Below are positions 16,618 to 25,605 of a DNA stretch of 40,948 bases, in pieces; position 1 is the stretch's first letter, and each line of letters opens with the position of its first letter. Source of the DNA: SAR86 cluster bacterium (GTDB lineage: Bacteria > Pseudomonadota > Gammaproteobacteria > Magnimaribacterales > TMED112). A program made the position numbers and the translations under genes. A model generated the notes under the pieces. It was not told where the DNA came from and made no database searches. It saw only the letters and a program-made list of their open reading frames with translations. Where the stretch lies: positions 755,208 to 796,155 of the forward strand of contig CP097967.1 in the NCBI GenBank assembly GCA_023703535.1. The letters run 5' to 3'.

Positions 16618-18150
16618 ATGCAAACAAAAGCACACAAAACTTTTTTGGTAAATTTTAAAAAATATCTAAGGATAGATGATAGTTTTGAAAACTTTGAAAA
16701 GATTTTAGAGCTAGAAAATTATTTCAGAGAAAACATTATTGAAGTTGCCACAAAACAAAGCAAAGATCAGATACTTAAATTGTTTAAAGCTGATAATGAT
16801 CCCAGTCCTCTAAATAGATATTATTTTTCAAGTGATTATAAAGAGCCTTGTCTTGATAAATTCATCTTGGCATATTTAGTTCTTGCAAATAATATTAAAG
16901 TAAGTAAAAAAGATACCTCACATCTTATAAGTTGTCTTTTTCATATACCAGAGTCTTTTTATTCAAGAAAGAATTGGCGAATAATCGAATCAAAATTAAA
17001 AAAATACATGATTGGCAAAAAAAAGACATACCTAGATTTTCCTGATTATCCAGTAAATAAAATTGCAAAGTGGAAATCACTTATTGATATAGGATGTCAA
17101 AATGGAGTTAATATCAATGTCTCATATCGTGATGCCAAAAGCAAAAAATGTGACATTGAATATTGCGCTCCATTGTACGTTGATGGAGGAAGAAGAAAGG
17201 GCATAGCATTAAGTAAATTACTTAGTTATTGTCTAGAAAAAAATTACAAAATTGCTTTAAATTCACAAGTTAACTATCTGAATATTAGGGATGTTAAATT
17301 ACCACAAGGCTGGGAGATAGCTGATTTAAAGAAATTTACAGAATTATCATTGGATCACAAAATGGGGTCATTCAGATTAGAGCTATTAAAACATAGTTGG
17401 TACTCAAATCATGTCCTTGATCTTATAACTAAAAATGATCTGAAAATTCTTGAAAAATGGTGGTGCAAAAATGGGCATGAAGATATTACATATGCAAATT
17501 TAAAAAAAGGTGATAGATCAATAAATAATTTTATTACTGGTTTTCTTCATCACATCAAAATTAAAGGGGTTCGAACATTAACTATTGCTGAACCAAATGT
17601 TCCATATTTAATTTTTTATAGCTTTTTTGCAAAGGCGAAAGAAGCTGGTGTGAAAAAAATAAACCTTGTTAGTTCCAATATGCATGACGATAACCGCATC
17701 TCTATAGATAGCTTAGAGAAAAAATCACTGAGAGATTTAAATAGAGAATTAAATTCTTTCCCAGAAGTTAGAAAATTTGTGGAAGATTTGTTACCCGATC
17801 AAAGATATGACATAACGTCATATAGGTCCTACCATGACCAAAACTTTAAATTAATTAAGTTAATAAAAAACTTCAGATTAAGATTATTTTTAATTTTAAA
17901 ACTTTTGCTTAAGGCATCCCAGGATGATGCAAGAATCTTAGAGCCTTCATACGAGAGTGATGATGATAAATTTATTAAAAAATTTTTATCAGAAGAGAAG
18001 CTGTTATCAAAAATTGAGAGGGACTTAGAATTTTTTAAAAAATTTCCTATTAACTCTAAAAAAATATTGTTTTCTTTTTTATTAAAATATGAAAAAAATG
18101 TTTTTAAAAAAGCTGTCATTAACGATTTAAAACAAAAAACTCTTGCCTAA
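16618..18150 (+). CDS. Large hypothetical protein, not recognised
   Basis: This is a 510-residue, lysine- and asparagine-rich protein that I cannot assign to a family. The frame is long and uninterrupted with an ATG at 16618, no clear ribosome-binding site, and normal spacing to its neighbours, so it is very probably a real gene. There is no signal peptide. A Cys pair with nearby acidic residues (KKCDIEYCAPLYVDGGRRKG, near residues 177-196) and an alternating hydrophobic segment (GVRTLTIAEPNVPYLIFY, near 318-335) are the most structured-looking parts. A hydrophobic-basic stretch around residues 420-440 (RLRLFLILKLLLKAS) looks like an amphipathic helix rather than a true membrane span. It sits directly after tRNA-Asn, a common insertion point, and before lpxH. 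Confidence 0.8.
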   Translation: MQTKAHKTFLVNFKKYLRIDDSFENFEKILELENYFRENIIEVATKQSKDQILKLFKADNDPSPLNRYYFSSDYKEPCLDKFILAYLVLANNIKVSKKDTSHLISCLFHIPESFYSRKNWRIIESKLKKYMIGKKKTYLDFPDYPVNKIAKWKSLIDIGCQNGVNINVSYRDAKSKKCDIEYCAPLYVDGGRRKGIALSKLLSYCLEKNYKIALNSQVNYLNIRDVKLPQGWEIADLKKFTELSLDHKMGSFRLELLKHSWYSNHVLDLITKNDLKILEKWWCKNGHEDITYANLKKGDRSINNFITGFLHHIKIKGVRTLTIAEPNVPYLIFYSFFAKAKEAGVKKINLVSSNMHDDNRISIDSLEKKSLRDLNRELNSFPEVRKFVEDLLPDQRYDITSYRSYHDQNFKLIKLIKNFRLRLFLILKLLLKASQDDARILEPSYESDDDKFIKKFLSEEKLLSKIERDLEFFKKFPINSKKILFSFLLKYEKNVFKKAVINDLKQKTLA

Positions 18151-18192
18151 ATATTCTTTCTGAAATTTTTTAAAAAAGTTATCATCACTAAG

Positions 18193-18897
18193 ATGTTTGG
18201 TTTTATTTCAGATATACACTTAGATTCTAATTCTCCAAAAAAAACACAAATGTTTTTTGATTTTTTAGATCAGGCAAAAAACAAATATTCCAAACTTTTC
18301 ATTCTTGGTGATCTTTTTGAATATTGGATTGGAGACGATGACCAAAGCCAAGATAGTCTTGAAGTTATTAAGCAGCTCAAAAAACTCTCAGATTCAATAG
18401 AAGTTTTCTTTATTGCTGGAAACAGAGATTTTTTAATTGCTAAAGAATTTGAAAATAAATCGGGAATTAAAATTCTCGAAGATATGTATATTTTTTCTTC
18501 TGGCAATAAGAATATTATGATCTCCCATGGAGACTCTTTCTGTATTGATGATAAACAGTATCAGTCACTGAAAAATGAAATAAGATCTAGTCAGTGGATC
18601 AATGATTTTCTTTCTAAGCCACTTGAAGAGAGAGTTCAAATTGCTAATGAAATGAGAGCGGAGAGCGCAGAGAAAAGCAGCAATAAGCCAGAAAACATTA
18701 TGGATGTTAACCAAGAATATATTTCAGAAATCGTCAAAAAAAATAATATTGATATTTTAATCCATGGTCATACTCACAGACCTTTTATTCATCACGTTGA
18801 TAGCAATTCTATCAGAGCTGTTCTTGGCAGTTGGGAGGATAAAGGTTGGGTAATCGAATATGAGCAAGAATTAACTCTTAGATCTTTCCCAATATAA
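18193..18897 (+). CDS. lpxH: UDP-2,3-diacylglucosamine diphosphatase
   Basis: This 234-residue calcineurin-like phosphoesterase hydrolyses UDP-2,3-diacylglucosamine to lipid X and UMP in lipid A synthesis, acting at the inner membrane face. All metallophosphoesterase blocks are present: Asp7 and His9 in ISDIHL, Asp40 in LGDLFEYWIGDD, Asn77 in GNRDF, His112 in SHGDS, and His191/193/195 in HGHTH. The length matches LpxH (240 in E. coli), so this is not the unrelated LpxI or LpxG type. Its presence indicates a lipid A-containing outer membrane. It follows the unrecognised gene after 42 nt and is followed by the umuDC operator. Confidence 0.95.
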   Translation: MFGFISDIHLDSNSPKKTQMFFDFLDQAKNKYSKLFILGDLFEYWIGDDDQSQDSLEVIKQLKKLSDSIEVFFIAGNRDFLIAKEFENKSGIKILEDMYIFSSGNKNIMISHGDSFCIDDKQYQSLKNEIRSSQWINDFLSKPLEERVQIANEMRAESAEKSSNKPENIMDVNQEYISEIVKKNNIDILIHGHTHRPFIHHVDSNSIRAVLGSWEDKGWVIEYEQELTLRSFPI

Positions 18898-18912
18898 ATA
18901 TTTAATATAAAA

Positions 18913-18932
18913 TACTGTATATATATACAGTA
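18913..18932. promoter_or_regulatory. LexA box (SOS operator) of umuDC
   Basis: TACTGTATATATATACAGTA is a perfect palindrome and matches the E. coli-type LexA consensus TACTGTATATATATACAGTA at every base, with CTG-N10-CAG spacing. It ends 6 nt before the umuD ATG, so repression should block umuDC until LexA self-cleaves. The alternating TA core could also serve as the -10 element. Confidence 0.95.
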
Positions 18933-18938
18933 CTTTTT

Positions 18939-19340
18939 ATGTTTCATAATCAAAAAAATAGGGATGCTTTTTCCCATAAAAAACTAAAGCACTCTGGATT
19001 TCCCAGTCCAGCTAATGATTATGTAGAGAACCCTATCAATATTAATGATCTCTTAATAAAAAGACCAAGCTCAACATTTTTAATGAGATTCAGAGGTAAC
19101 GATATGTTATTTTCTGGAATAAAAAATAATGCCATACTCATTATAGATAGGAGTCTCAAGCCTAATAGTGGAGATATAATTGTTGCTTCTGCAAATGGTG
19201 AGTTTATATGTAGAAAAATAATTATAGATACAAAAAAAATTCTTATGACAAACTGCAAGAATAATAAAATCTTAAATATAGAAAATATGCCAGATTTTGA
19301 ATTCTTGGGTGTAGTGACCTCCTCTATCAACGTTTACTAA
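18939..19340 (+). CDS. umuD: UmuD-like protein lacking the catalytic dyad
   Basis: This 133-residue protein aligns along its length with E. coli UmuD (139 aa): GFPSPANDYVENPININDLL matches the region after the cleavage site, and GDIIVASANGEF and FLGVVTSSI match the C-terminal core. UmuD normally cuts itself on RecA filaments to UmuD', which joins UmuC as polymerase V. Here the Ser60 position (GDSM) reads GNDM, with Asp55, and the Lys97 position (FTVKK) reads FICRK, with Arg92. The cleavage-site Cys24-Gly25 reads Ser19-Gly20. By sequence it should be unable to self-cleave by the Ser-Lys mechanism. It has a consensus LexA box upstream and overlaps umuC by one base (TAATG), so it is still arranged as a working operon. 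Confidence 0.93.
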   Translation: MFHNQKNRDAFSHKKLKHSGFPSPANDYVENPININDLLIKRPSSTFLMRFRGNDMLFSGIKNNAILIIDRSLKPNSGDIIVASANGEFICRKIIIDTKKILMTNCKNNKILNIENMPDFEFLGVVTSSINVY

Positions 19341-20602
19341 TGTTTGCATTAGTTGATTGCAATAGCTTCTATGCTTCCTGTGAAAAAATTTTTAGACCTG
19401 ACTTAACAAAAAAACCAGTAATTGTTTTAAGTAATAATGATGGCTGTGTTATCGCTAGATCTCCAGAAGCCAAAAAAATGGGAGTGGCAATGGGACAGCC
19501 TTGGTTTCAAGTTAAGAACCAGTACTTAAAGAGTGATGGCATAGTCTTTTCTTCAAACTATGAGCTCTATGCTGATATTTCTAATAGAGTTATGAATATT
19601 CTTGGCGAGATCTGTCCTGAGATTGATATTTACAGCATCGATGAAGCTTTTCTTGATTTAAGAACGTTTGAAAAAAATATCGACTTAGTAAATTTTGCCT
19701 TTCAGTGTAAGAACAGGATAAAGGATTGGGTAGGGATTCCAGTAAGTATAGGAATAGCCCCTACCAAAACTTTAGCAAAGATTGCGAATAGAATTGCCAA
19801 GGAAGATTCAAGATTTCAGGGGGTCGTCATACTACAAAATAAGAGAGCAATAAATCATTATTTGAAAGCCACTCCAGTAGAAAAAATTTGGGGTGTTGGA
19901 AAAAGATTAAGTTTAAAACTTAAAGATTTAGGAGTTGATAATGCCTTTAATTTGACTCAAGTAAGATCAAGGTTGATTGGCGATAGGTTTAATGTTGTTT
20001 TGGAAAGAACAGTTAGAGAATTGAAAAGCCAAAAGTGTCTAGATTCAAATAACATTATGGAGCCAAAGAAACAAATAATGGTAAGCAGAAGTTTCGGCAA
20101 ATCAATTAGGGATAAAAGAGTTTTAAAAGAGGCAATAAGCTTCCATGCAAGTAGAGCTGCGGAGAAATTAAGATATGAAAATCAAAAATGCAGAATTATC
20201 ACAGTATTTATAAGATCAAATCGTTATAACAAAAAAATAAGCCAAATATATGCTTCGGAATATCAACAATTAGCTCATCCTACAAATGATTCCAGAATAA
20301 TAATCAAAATAGCTAATAATTTAATGGAAAAAATTTACGCGGAAGGATATTTATATTCGAAGGCTGGCATATTGCTCAGTGATTTTACTGATAGTTATGG
20401 ATATCAAACTGACTTATTTAATGATAACTATGACAGCAAGGAATCAGAAATATTAATGAGTGTCATAGATTTTATAAATCTAAGAGAGATAGCAAAAATA
20501 GGTTTTGGCAATCAAGGGTATGAAAATACATGGAGAATGAAAAGAGAGATGAAATCAAGAAGATATACAACGAAAATAGAGGAAATACCTATAGCCAAAT
20601 AA
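19340..20602 (+). CDS. umuC: Y-family DNA polymerase V catalytic subunit
   Basis: This 420-residue translesion polymerase inserts nucleotides opposite damaged bases during the SOS response. Catalytic carboxylates are Asp6 (ALVDCNSFYASCE) and Asp101-Glu102 (YSIDEAFLDL). The helix-hairpin-helix region reads WGVGKRLSLKLKDLGV near 184-199. A textbook sliding-clamp-binding motif, Gln356-Thr-Asp-Leu-Phe360, sits in the C-terminal region as in E. coli UmuC. The length is normal (422 in E. coli), and no catalytic residue is missing, in contrast to its partner. The start codon overlaps the umuD stop, so the two are co-translated from the LexA-controlled promoter. Confidence 0.97.
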   Translation: MFALVDCNSFYASCEKIFRPDLTKKPVIVLSNNDGCVIARSPEAKKMGVAMGQPWFQVKNQYLKSDGIVFSSNYELYADISNRVMNILGEICPEIDIYSIDEAFLDLRTFEKNIDLVNFAFQCKNRIKDWVGIPVSIGIAPTKTLAKIANRIAKEDSRFQGVVILQNKRAINHYLKATPVEKIWGVGKRLSLKLKDLGVDNAFNLTQVRSRLIGDRFNVVLERTVRELKSQKCLDSNNIMEPKKQIMVSRSFGKSIRDKRVLKEAISFHASRAAEKLRYENQKCRIITVFIRSNRYNKKISQIYASEYQQLAHPTNDSRIIIKIANNLMEKIYAEGYLYSKAGILLSDFTDSYGYQTDLFNDNYDSKESEILMSVIDFINLREIAKIGFGNQGYENTWRMKREMKSRRYTTKIEEIPIAK

Positions 20603-20603
20603 A

Positions 20604-21050
20604 TTAAAGCTCTATATACCTATCGTAATGAGCTTCAGAGAAATCAAGAAACTCTTTATTAACTAGATCGCTAATTTGAGTAATTGAGTAATTCTGATAG
20701 GCACTTTTAAGTTCAAGGCCAAATTCACTAAGAATAATCTCAGTTAAAGTTTTTGTACGTAAAAGATCGATAATCCAACAAATAGGATCCAACTCTTTGT
20801 TATGACGAATTCCTTTTTCTTTAAGGCTAAGCTCAAATTTTTGTTGATCGACAATAGAGAACTTATCATTGAGAATTAAAGCTTTAAATTTTTCCAGTCT
20901 TCTATTAACGATATTTTTCTCCACATCTGAATATTTAGTCCATGAACTGACTTCATGTCTAAATCTTTTACACCCCTTGCAAATATCGTCTCCATACGTG
21001 GTAGAGCAAACTCCAATACATGGATTTCTTTTTATTAACTTCTCTTTCAT
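20604..21050 (-). CDS. DUF1289-type Cys4 protein with C-terminal extension
   Basis: This 148-residue protein begins with the small cysteine motif of the DUF1289 family: Cys11-x3-Cys15-x8-Cys24-x2-Cys27, in CIGVCSTTYGDDICKGCKRF, followed by the conserved W-x-x-Y/M segment (SSWTKYSDVEKNIVNRR). The cysteines may hold zinc or an iron-sulfur cluster; the function is unknown. Ordinary members end near residue 60-70. Here a further ~80 residues follow, mostly helical and without a motif I recognise. It converges on umuC with one base between the stops and is divergent from acnB. Confidence 0.8.
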   Translation of the reverse strand: MKEKLIKRNPCIGVCSTTYGDDICKGCKRFRHEVSSWTKYSDVEKNIVNRRLEKFKALILNDKFSIVDQQKFELSLKEKGIRHNKELDPICWIIDLLRTKTLTEIILSEFGLELKSAYQNYSITQISDLVNKEFLDFSEAHYDRYIEL

Positions 21051-21117
21051 TTCAAATATTACTTCACTTTCTATTAAGATAACTTAGATGTAGAATTGTG
21101 AACAAATTTTTACAAAT

Positions 21118-23694
21118 ATGCTGACCTCATATTATAAACAAAAAGCTGAAAGGGAAGAAAATGGACTCCCTCCTCTGCCTTTAAATCTCGAGGAGATTCA
21201 AGAATTAGTAAAAATTATAGAATCGAATAAAGGGGGTGAGGAATTAATTTCACTCTTAGAAAATGAAGTTTCTCCCGGAGTTGATGAAACTGCATATGTA
21301 AAAGCAGGATTCTTAAAAGATATTGCACTTGAGAAAATAAATATTTCTTTAATTACACCTGAAAGGGCTATATCAATTCTTGGAACAATGTTAGGAGGTT
21401 ATTCAGTCGAGGCATTAGTTGAGATTTTAAAAGCAGAAAAGTTTGGAGATGAAGTTGCTGATGCACTCAAAAATACAATTTTAGTTTATGACTCATTCAA
21501 TGATATTTTTGAAATGAGAGATAAAAACGATTCAGCTCTAAAAATAATTAATTCTTGGAGCGAAGCAGAATGGTTTACATCAAAAAAAGATCTTCCAGAT
21601 GAAATTCCACTTAAAGTTTACAAAGTTGACGGTGAAACAAATACAGATGACTTTTCTCCTGCTAAGGAGGCTTGGTCAAGGCCTGATATTCCATTGCATG
21701 CAGAAGCATTTCTAAAATTTTCAGACAATATTGAAAAACCTCTTGAAGCACTTGATGAATTCAAGGCAGATGGATCGAAACTTGTTTTTGTTGGAGATGT
21801 AGTTGGAACTGGTTCTTCAAGAAAATCAGCAGTAAATTCTATGTTATGGCATATGGGTGAAGACATACCTTACGTACCTGCCAAAAAAACTGGTGGTTTC
21901 TGTTTAGGAGGGAAAATTGCACCAATTTTTTATAACACACTTCAAGATTCTGGTGCTTTTCCACTAGAGCTTGACGTTTCATCTCTTGAGCACGGACAAA
22001 AAATTGTTATTGAGCCATATAACGGATTAATTAAAGACGAGTCTGGTAAAGAGTTAATTAAATTTGAAATAAAAAATGACGTAATTTTTGATGAAGTTAA
22101 AGCTGGAGGAAGAATAAATTTAATTATAGGCAGACAGCTAACAGATAAAACAAGAGAAAAACTCAACCTCCCTCCATCAGATGTCTTTAGAAGATATGGC
22201 TCTGAAAATGAAAAAAATAGTGGCTTTACTCTAGCTCAAAAAATGGTTGGTAAAGCTTGTGGTATGCCTGGTGTTAGAGCAGGAGAATATTGTGAGCCAC
22301 GAATGACTACTGTGGGATCTCAAGATACTACTGGTCCAATGACTAGAGATGAATTGAAAGAGCTTGCTTGTTTAGGATTCTCTTCAGATCTCGTAATGCA
22401 GTCATTTTGTCATACAGCAGCTTATCCAAAACCAGTTGATCTAGACACTCACAGAACACTACCAGATTTTTTTATAAACAGAGGTGGTGTCTCACTTAGG
22501 CCTGGAGATGGGATTATACATTCATGGTTAAACAGAATGCTGCTACCTGATACTGTGGGAACTGGAGGAGATAGCCATACTAGATTTCCTATAGGTATAA
22601 GTTTTCCTGCAGGTTCTGGAATGGTAGCTTTTGCTGCAACTCTTGGAGTTATGCCATTGGAAATGCCAGAAAGTGTTTTGGTTAAATTTTCTGGTGAGCT
22701 GCAACCTGGTATAACCATCAGAGATTTAGTTCATGCCATACCTTACTATGCATTAAAAAACGGCTTGCTCACTTTAGACAAAAAAACCAAAAAGAATATC
22801 TTTTCTGGTAGGTGTTTAGAAATAGAAGGTTTACCTAATTTAAAAATTGAACAGGCTTTTGAGCTTAGTGACGCATCTGCAGAAAGATCGTCCTCTGGTT
22901 GTACTGTTAAACTTGATGAAGAACCGATTATCGAATACTTAAAATCAAATATTACACTTCTGAGGTGGATGATTTCAGAGGGTTATAGTGATGCAAAAAC
23001 CCTTGAAAGAAGAGCTAGAGCAATGGAAAAGTGGATTGAAAATCCTGTATTAATGTCTGCAGATAAGGGTGCGGAATATGCAGCAGTTATAGATATACCT
23101 CTTGAGGAAATTGATGAGCCATTATTATGTTGTCCAAATGATCCTGATGATGTCAAAAAACTAAGTGAAGTTGCAGGCGATAAAGTTGACGAAGGGTTTA
23201 TTGGCTCATGCATGACAAATATTGGCCACTTTAGAGCTGCAGGCAAGCTTTTAGAAAGACATGGTAAAGCTAAATCAAAACTTTGGATAGTTCCTCCAAC
23301 AAGAATGGATGAGCATCAATTAACTGCTGAAGGATATTATGATATTTTCAAAGATTCACAAGCTCAAGTTGAAATTCCTGGATGTTCTTTATGTATGGGA
23401 AATCAGGCAAGAGCAGCTGACGGAGCGACAATGGTTTCTACATCTACAAGAAACTTCCCAAATAGGATGGGAGATGGATGTAATGTATACCTTGCCTCTT
23501 CTGAAGTAACAGCCATTTCTTCTCTTCTTGGAAAAATACCTACTAGAGAAGAATATGTCGAATACATGCAAGAACTCAATACCATGTCGTCAGAGGTTTT
23601 CCGATACATGAATTTTAATGAAATTGAAGATTATCTAAAAAAAGTAAGAAACCTAGATATAGCCCACTTAGATATTGAAGAGATTAAATCTTAG
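21118..23694 (+). CDS. acnB: Aconitate hydratase B
   Basis: This 858-residue 4Fe-4S enzyme interconverts citrate and isocitrate in the TCA cycle. The AcnB order is clear: an N-terminal HEAT-like domain (MLTSYYKQKAEREENGLPPL), then the swivel domain (GETNTDDFSPA, VVGTGSSRKSAVNSM), then the catalytic domains (SFCHTAAYPKP, GTGGDSHTRFPIG). Cluster cysteines include those in EIPGCSLCMGNQAR. The length fits E. coli AcnB (865). AcnB of E. coli can also hydrate 2-methyl-cis-aconitate, so it may serve the prpC/prpD pathway further along the window. The 67-bp leader before the ATG shows no riboswitch or clear operator. The 3' end overlaps convergent purF by 11 nt. Confidence 0.98.
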   Translation: MLTSYYKQKAEREENGLPPLPLNLEEIQELVKIIESNKGGEELISLLENEVSPGVDETAYVKAGFLKDIALEKINISLITPERAISILGTMLGGYSVEALVEILKAEKFGDEVADALKNTILVYDSFNDIFEMRDKNDSALKIINSWSEAEWFTSKKDLPDEIPLKVYKVDGETNTDDFSPAKEAWSRPDIPLHAEAFLKFSDNIEKPLEALDEFKADGSKLVFVGDVVGTGSSRKSAVNSMLWHMGEDIPYVPAKKTGGFCLGGKIAPIFYNTLQDSGAFPLELDVSSLEHGQKIVIEPYNGLIKDESGKELIKFEIKNDVIFDEVKAGGRINLIIGRQLTDKTREKLNLPPSDVFRRYGSENEKNSGFTLAQKMVGKACGMPGVRAGEYCEPRMTTVGSQDTTGPMTRDELKELACLGFSSDLVMQSFCHTAAYPKPVDLDTHRTLPDFFINRGGVSLRPGDGIIHSWLNRMLLPDTVGTGGDSHTRFPIGISFPAGSGMVAFAATLGVMPLEMPESVLVKFSGELQPGITIRDLVHAIPYYALKNGLLTLDKKTKKNIFSGRCLEIEGLPNLKIEQAFELSDASAERSSSGCTVKLDEEPIIEYLKSNITLLRWMISEGYSDAKTLERRARAMEKWIENPVLMSADKGAEYAAVIDIPLEEIDEPLLCCPNDPDDVKKLSEVAGDKVDEGFIGSCMTNIGHFRAAGKLLERHGKAKSKLWIVPPTRMDEHQLTAEGYYDIFKDSQAQVEIPGCSLCMGNQARAADGATMVSTSTRNFPNRMGDGCNVYLASSEVTAISSLLGKIPTREEYVEYMQELNTMSSEVFRYMNFNEIEDYLKKVRNLDIAHLDIEEIKS

Positions 23695-25141
23695 AACCTC
23701 TTCTCTTCGCCAGAACTTCTAAATACTCTTGAGTTATATTTGTAGGATATTTACCATCAAAGATAGATTTCTCCACATCAATAATCTTGTCGCTCAGAGA
23801 TGTTACAGAATCAACAAGCTCGTTTAAATCTTGATAAATTAGATGATCGCAGCCAATGAATTTTTTTATCTCCGCAATATCTCTAGTACTCGCTATTAAT
23901 TCACCCCTGGCTGCCATATCAATGCCATAGACATTAGGATGTTTTACAGGAGCTGCAGCTGAGGCAACAGAAACTAACTTAGCTCCAGCGGAATAGCACA
24001 TCTTAACAATTTCTTTCATAGTTGTTCCTCTCACTATTGAATCATCAACTAAAAGGATTTTTTTATCTTTAAATTCACTGTAGATTGGACTAAGTTTTCT
24101 TTTGACAGAAGTTTTTCTTAAATTTTGCTCAGGCATTATAAAGGTTCTTCCGACATACCTATTTTTTACAAAGCCGTAGGCAATTTGCTTATCAAGTGAC
24201 TCGGCTACTTTTGTCCCACTGACTATTGAACTCTCAGGTATTGGCATGACAACATCAATATCATCAAGAGGAATTTCAGCTTTAATTTTTTTTGCCAATC
24301 TTTCTCCCATATTTTGTCTAGCTTCATAAACGCTAACTCCATCGATAATGGAATCTGGTCTAGCAAAATATACAAATTCGAACAAACAAGGGGTGAGTTT
24401 TGATTCGTCTTCACATTGATTTGAAAAAAGCTGTCCATCGAAAGTGATAAATACTGCCTCTCCCGGAGCAATGTCTCTTTTGATCTTGAAACCATTTGAG
24501 TGGAAGGCTGCACTCTCAGAAGCAACCATATAGTCTAAACCTCCAGATTCATTTTCTCTTGAACCAAGAATTAAAGGCCTTATTCCTAACTTATCTCTAA
24601 AGGCAAGTAGCCCATAATCAGTAATAATTGAAACAACACTTATACTCCCTTCGCATCTTTGAAAAGTATTTGAAATTGCTTCAAAGAATATCTCCGGACT
24701 TGGATCTTTTTCTTTATGTTTAGAAATTTCATGAGCGAGAATGTTAAGCAAAACTTCTGAATCTGAGTCAGTCGAAATATGTCTTAAATCGCTGTGAAAT
24801 AGCTCTTTAGCTAAATCAGGAGTATTAGATAAATTTCCATTGTGAGCCAAGGAAATACCATATGGCGAATTAACATACATTGGCTGAGCATATTCTTTTG
24901 TATTGCCTCCTGCTGTGGGGTATCTAACATGACCAATCCCATAGTTTCCTTTTAATCTCTCGTAATGATTTTGATTAAAAACTTCACGCACAAGACCCTT
25001 TGATTTTCTCGAATTTAGGTGGTCACCATTACATATCGTGATCCCCGCTGCATCTTGTCCTCTGTGCTGAAGCATTATCAGGGCATCGTAGAGCTCAGTA
25101 AAACAATCTTTATCCTGAACAACTCCAACAATTCCACACAT
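23684..25141 (-). CDS. purF: Amidophosphoribosyltransferase
   Basis: This 485-residue enzyme makes 5-phosphoribosylamine from PRPP and glutamine, the first committed step of purine synthesis. The N-terminal nucleophile hydrolase domain starts MCGIVGVVQ, so Cys2 becomes the catalytic N-terminus after Met removal; no propeptide is present. The PRPP-binding loop is ILLVDDSIVRGTT near residue 360. The length is normal for the proteobacterial type. It is last in the cvpA-purF pair (1-nt overlap), the arrangement known from E. coli, and last in the twelve-gene minus-strand block. Confidence 0.98.
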   Translation of the reverse strand: MCGIVGVVQDKDCFTELYDALIMLQHRGQDAAGITICNGDHLNSRKSKGLVREVFNQNHYERLKGNYGIGHVRYPTAGGNTKEYAQPMYVNSPYGISLAHNGNLSNTPDLAKELFHSDLRHISTDSDSEVLLNILAHEISKHKEKDPSPEIFFEAISNTFQRCEGSISVVSIITDYGLLAFRDKLGIRPLILGSRENESGGLDYMVASESAAFHSNGFKIKRDIAPGEAVFITFDGQLFSNQCEDESKLTPCLFEFVYFARPDSIIDGVSVYEARQNMGERLAKKIKAEIPLDDIDVVMPIPESSIVSGTKVAESLDKQIAYGFVKNRYVGRTFIMPEQNLRKTSVKRKLSPIYSEFKDKKILLVDDSIVRGTTMKEIVKMCYSAGAKLVSVASAAAPVKHPNVYGIDMAARGELIASTRDIAEIKKFIGCDHLIYQDLNELVDSVTSLSDKIIDVEKSIFDGKYPTNITQEYLEVLAKRRGSKI

Positions 25142-25605
25142 TAGCTAAGAAGATAAATATAAATATTTTCCACGTAAGACAACATCACATTAATAACAAA
25201 CGAATTTGCAAATAAAGATATATCGTATAGGTTTGGAAATAAAGTTAAAACTAAATAAATTAATAATAAATATCTAAACAAAGCTATTAAGCATCCAATT
25301 GAAAGATTAGCAATGCCACTTAGTTTTGGAATGTAAAAGGAAATGAAAAAATTAATAAAAGGTAAACCAGCTGTGGCAAATATCGCAATAAAGACGTTGT
25401 AAATCGCATCTGCATAATCAAATCCCTGCTCTAAAAAATAATCATGTACTGCCTTCATATTATTTAAAACGACATATGAATATAAAAAAAGAATAGAAAT
25501 GTAGACCAATTCTCGCAATGATCCATTTTTTCTCACTCTAAAAAATAACAGAATAACTCCTGTTAAAAGCAAAATATCTAATACACTAAAGCTCAAATCT
25601 ACCAT
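25141..25605 (-). CDS. cvpA: CvpA family inner membrane protein
   Basis: This 154-residue protein has four hydrophobic segments (about residues 6-22, 33-48, 67-90 and 102-125), matching the CvpA family, which is named for colicin V production in E. coli and has an incompletely known envelope role. Recognition rests on size, membrane layout, the start LSFSVLDILLLTGVILLFFR and the position directly before purF with a 1-nt overlap. It also overlaps the upstream SPOR-domain gene by 7 nt. Sequence similarity is modest, but the context (dedD-cvpA-purF) makes the call secure. Confidence 0.88.
   Translation of the reverse strand: MVDLSFSVLDILLLTGVILLFFRVRKNGSLRELVYISILFLYSYVVLNNMKAVHDYFLEQGFDYADAIYNVFIAIFATAGLPFINFFISFYIPKLSGIANLSIGCLIALFRYLLLIYLVLTLFPNLYDISLFANSFVINVMLSYVENIYIYLLS

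Noticed and set aside
21051-21117. Riboswitch or operator in the acnB leader
   Set aside because: The 67-bp gap is AT-rich without a strong hairpin or a recognisable motif.
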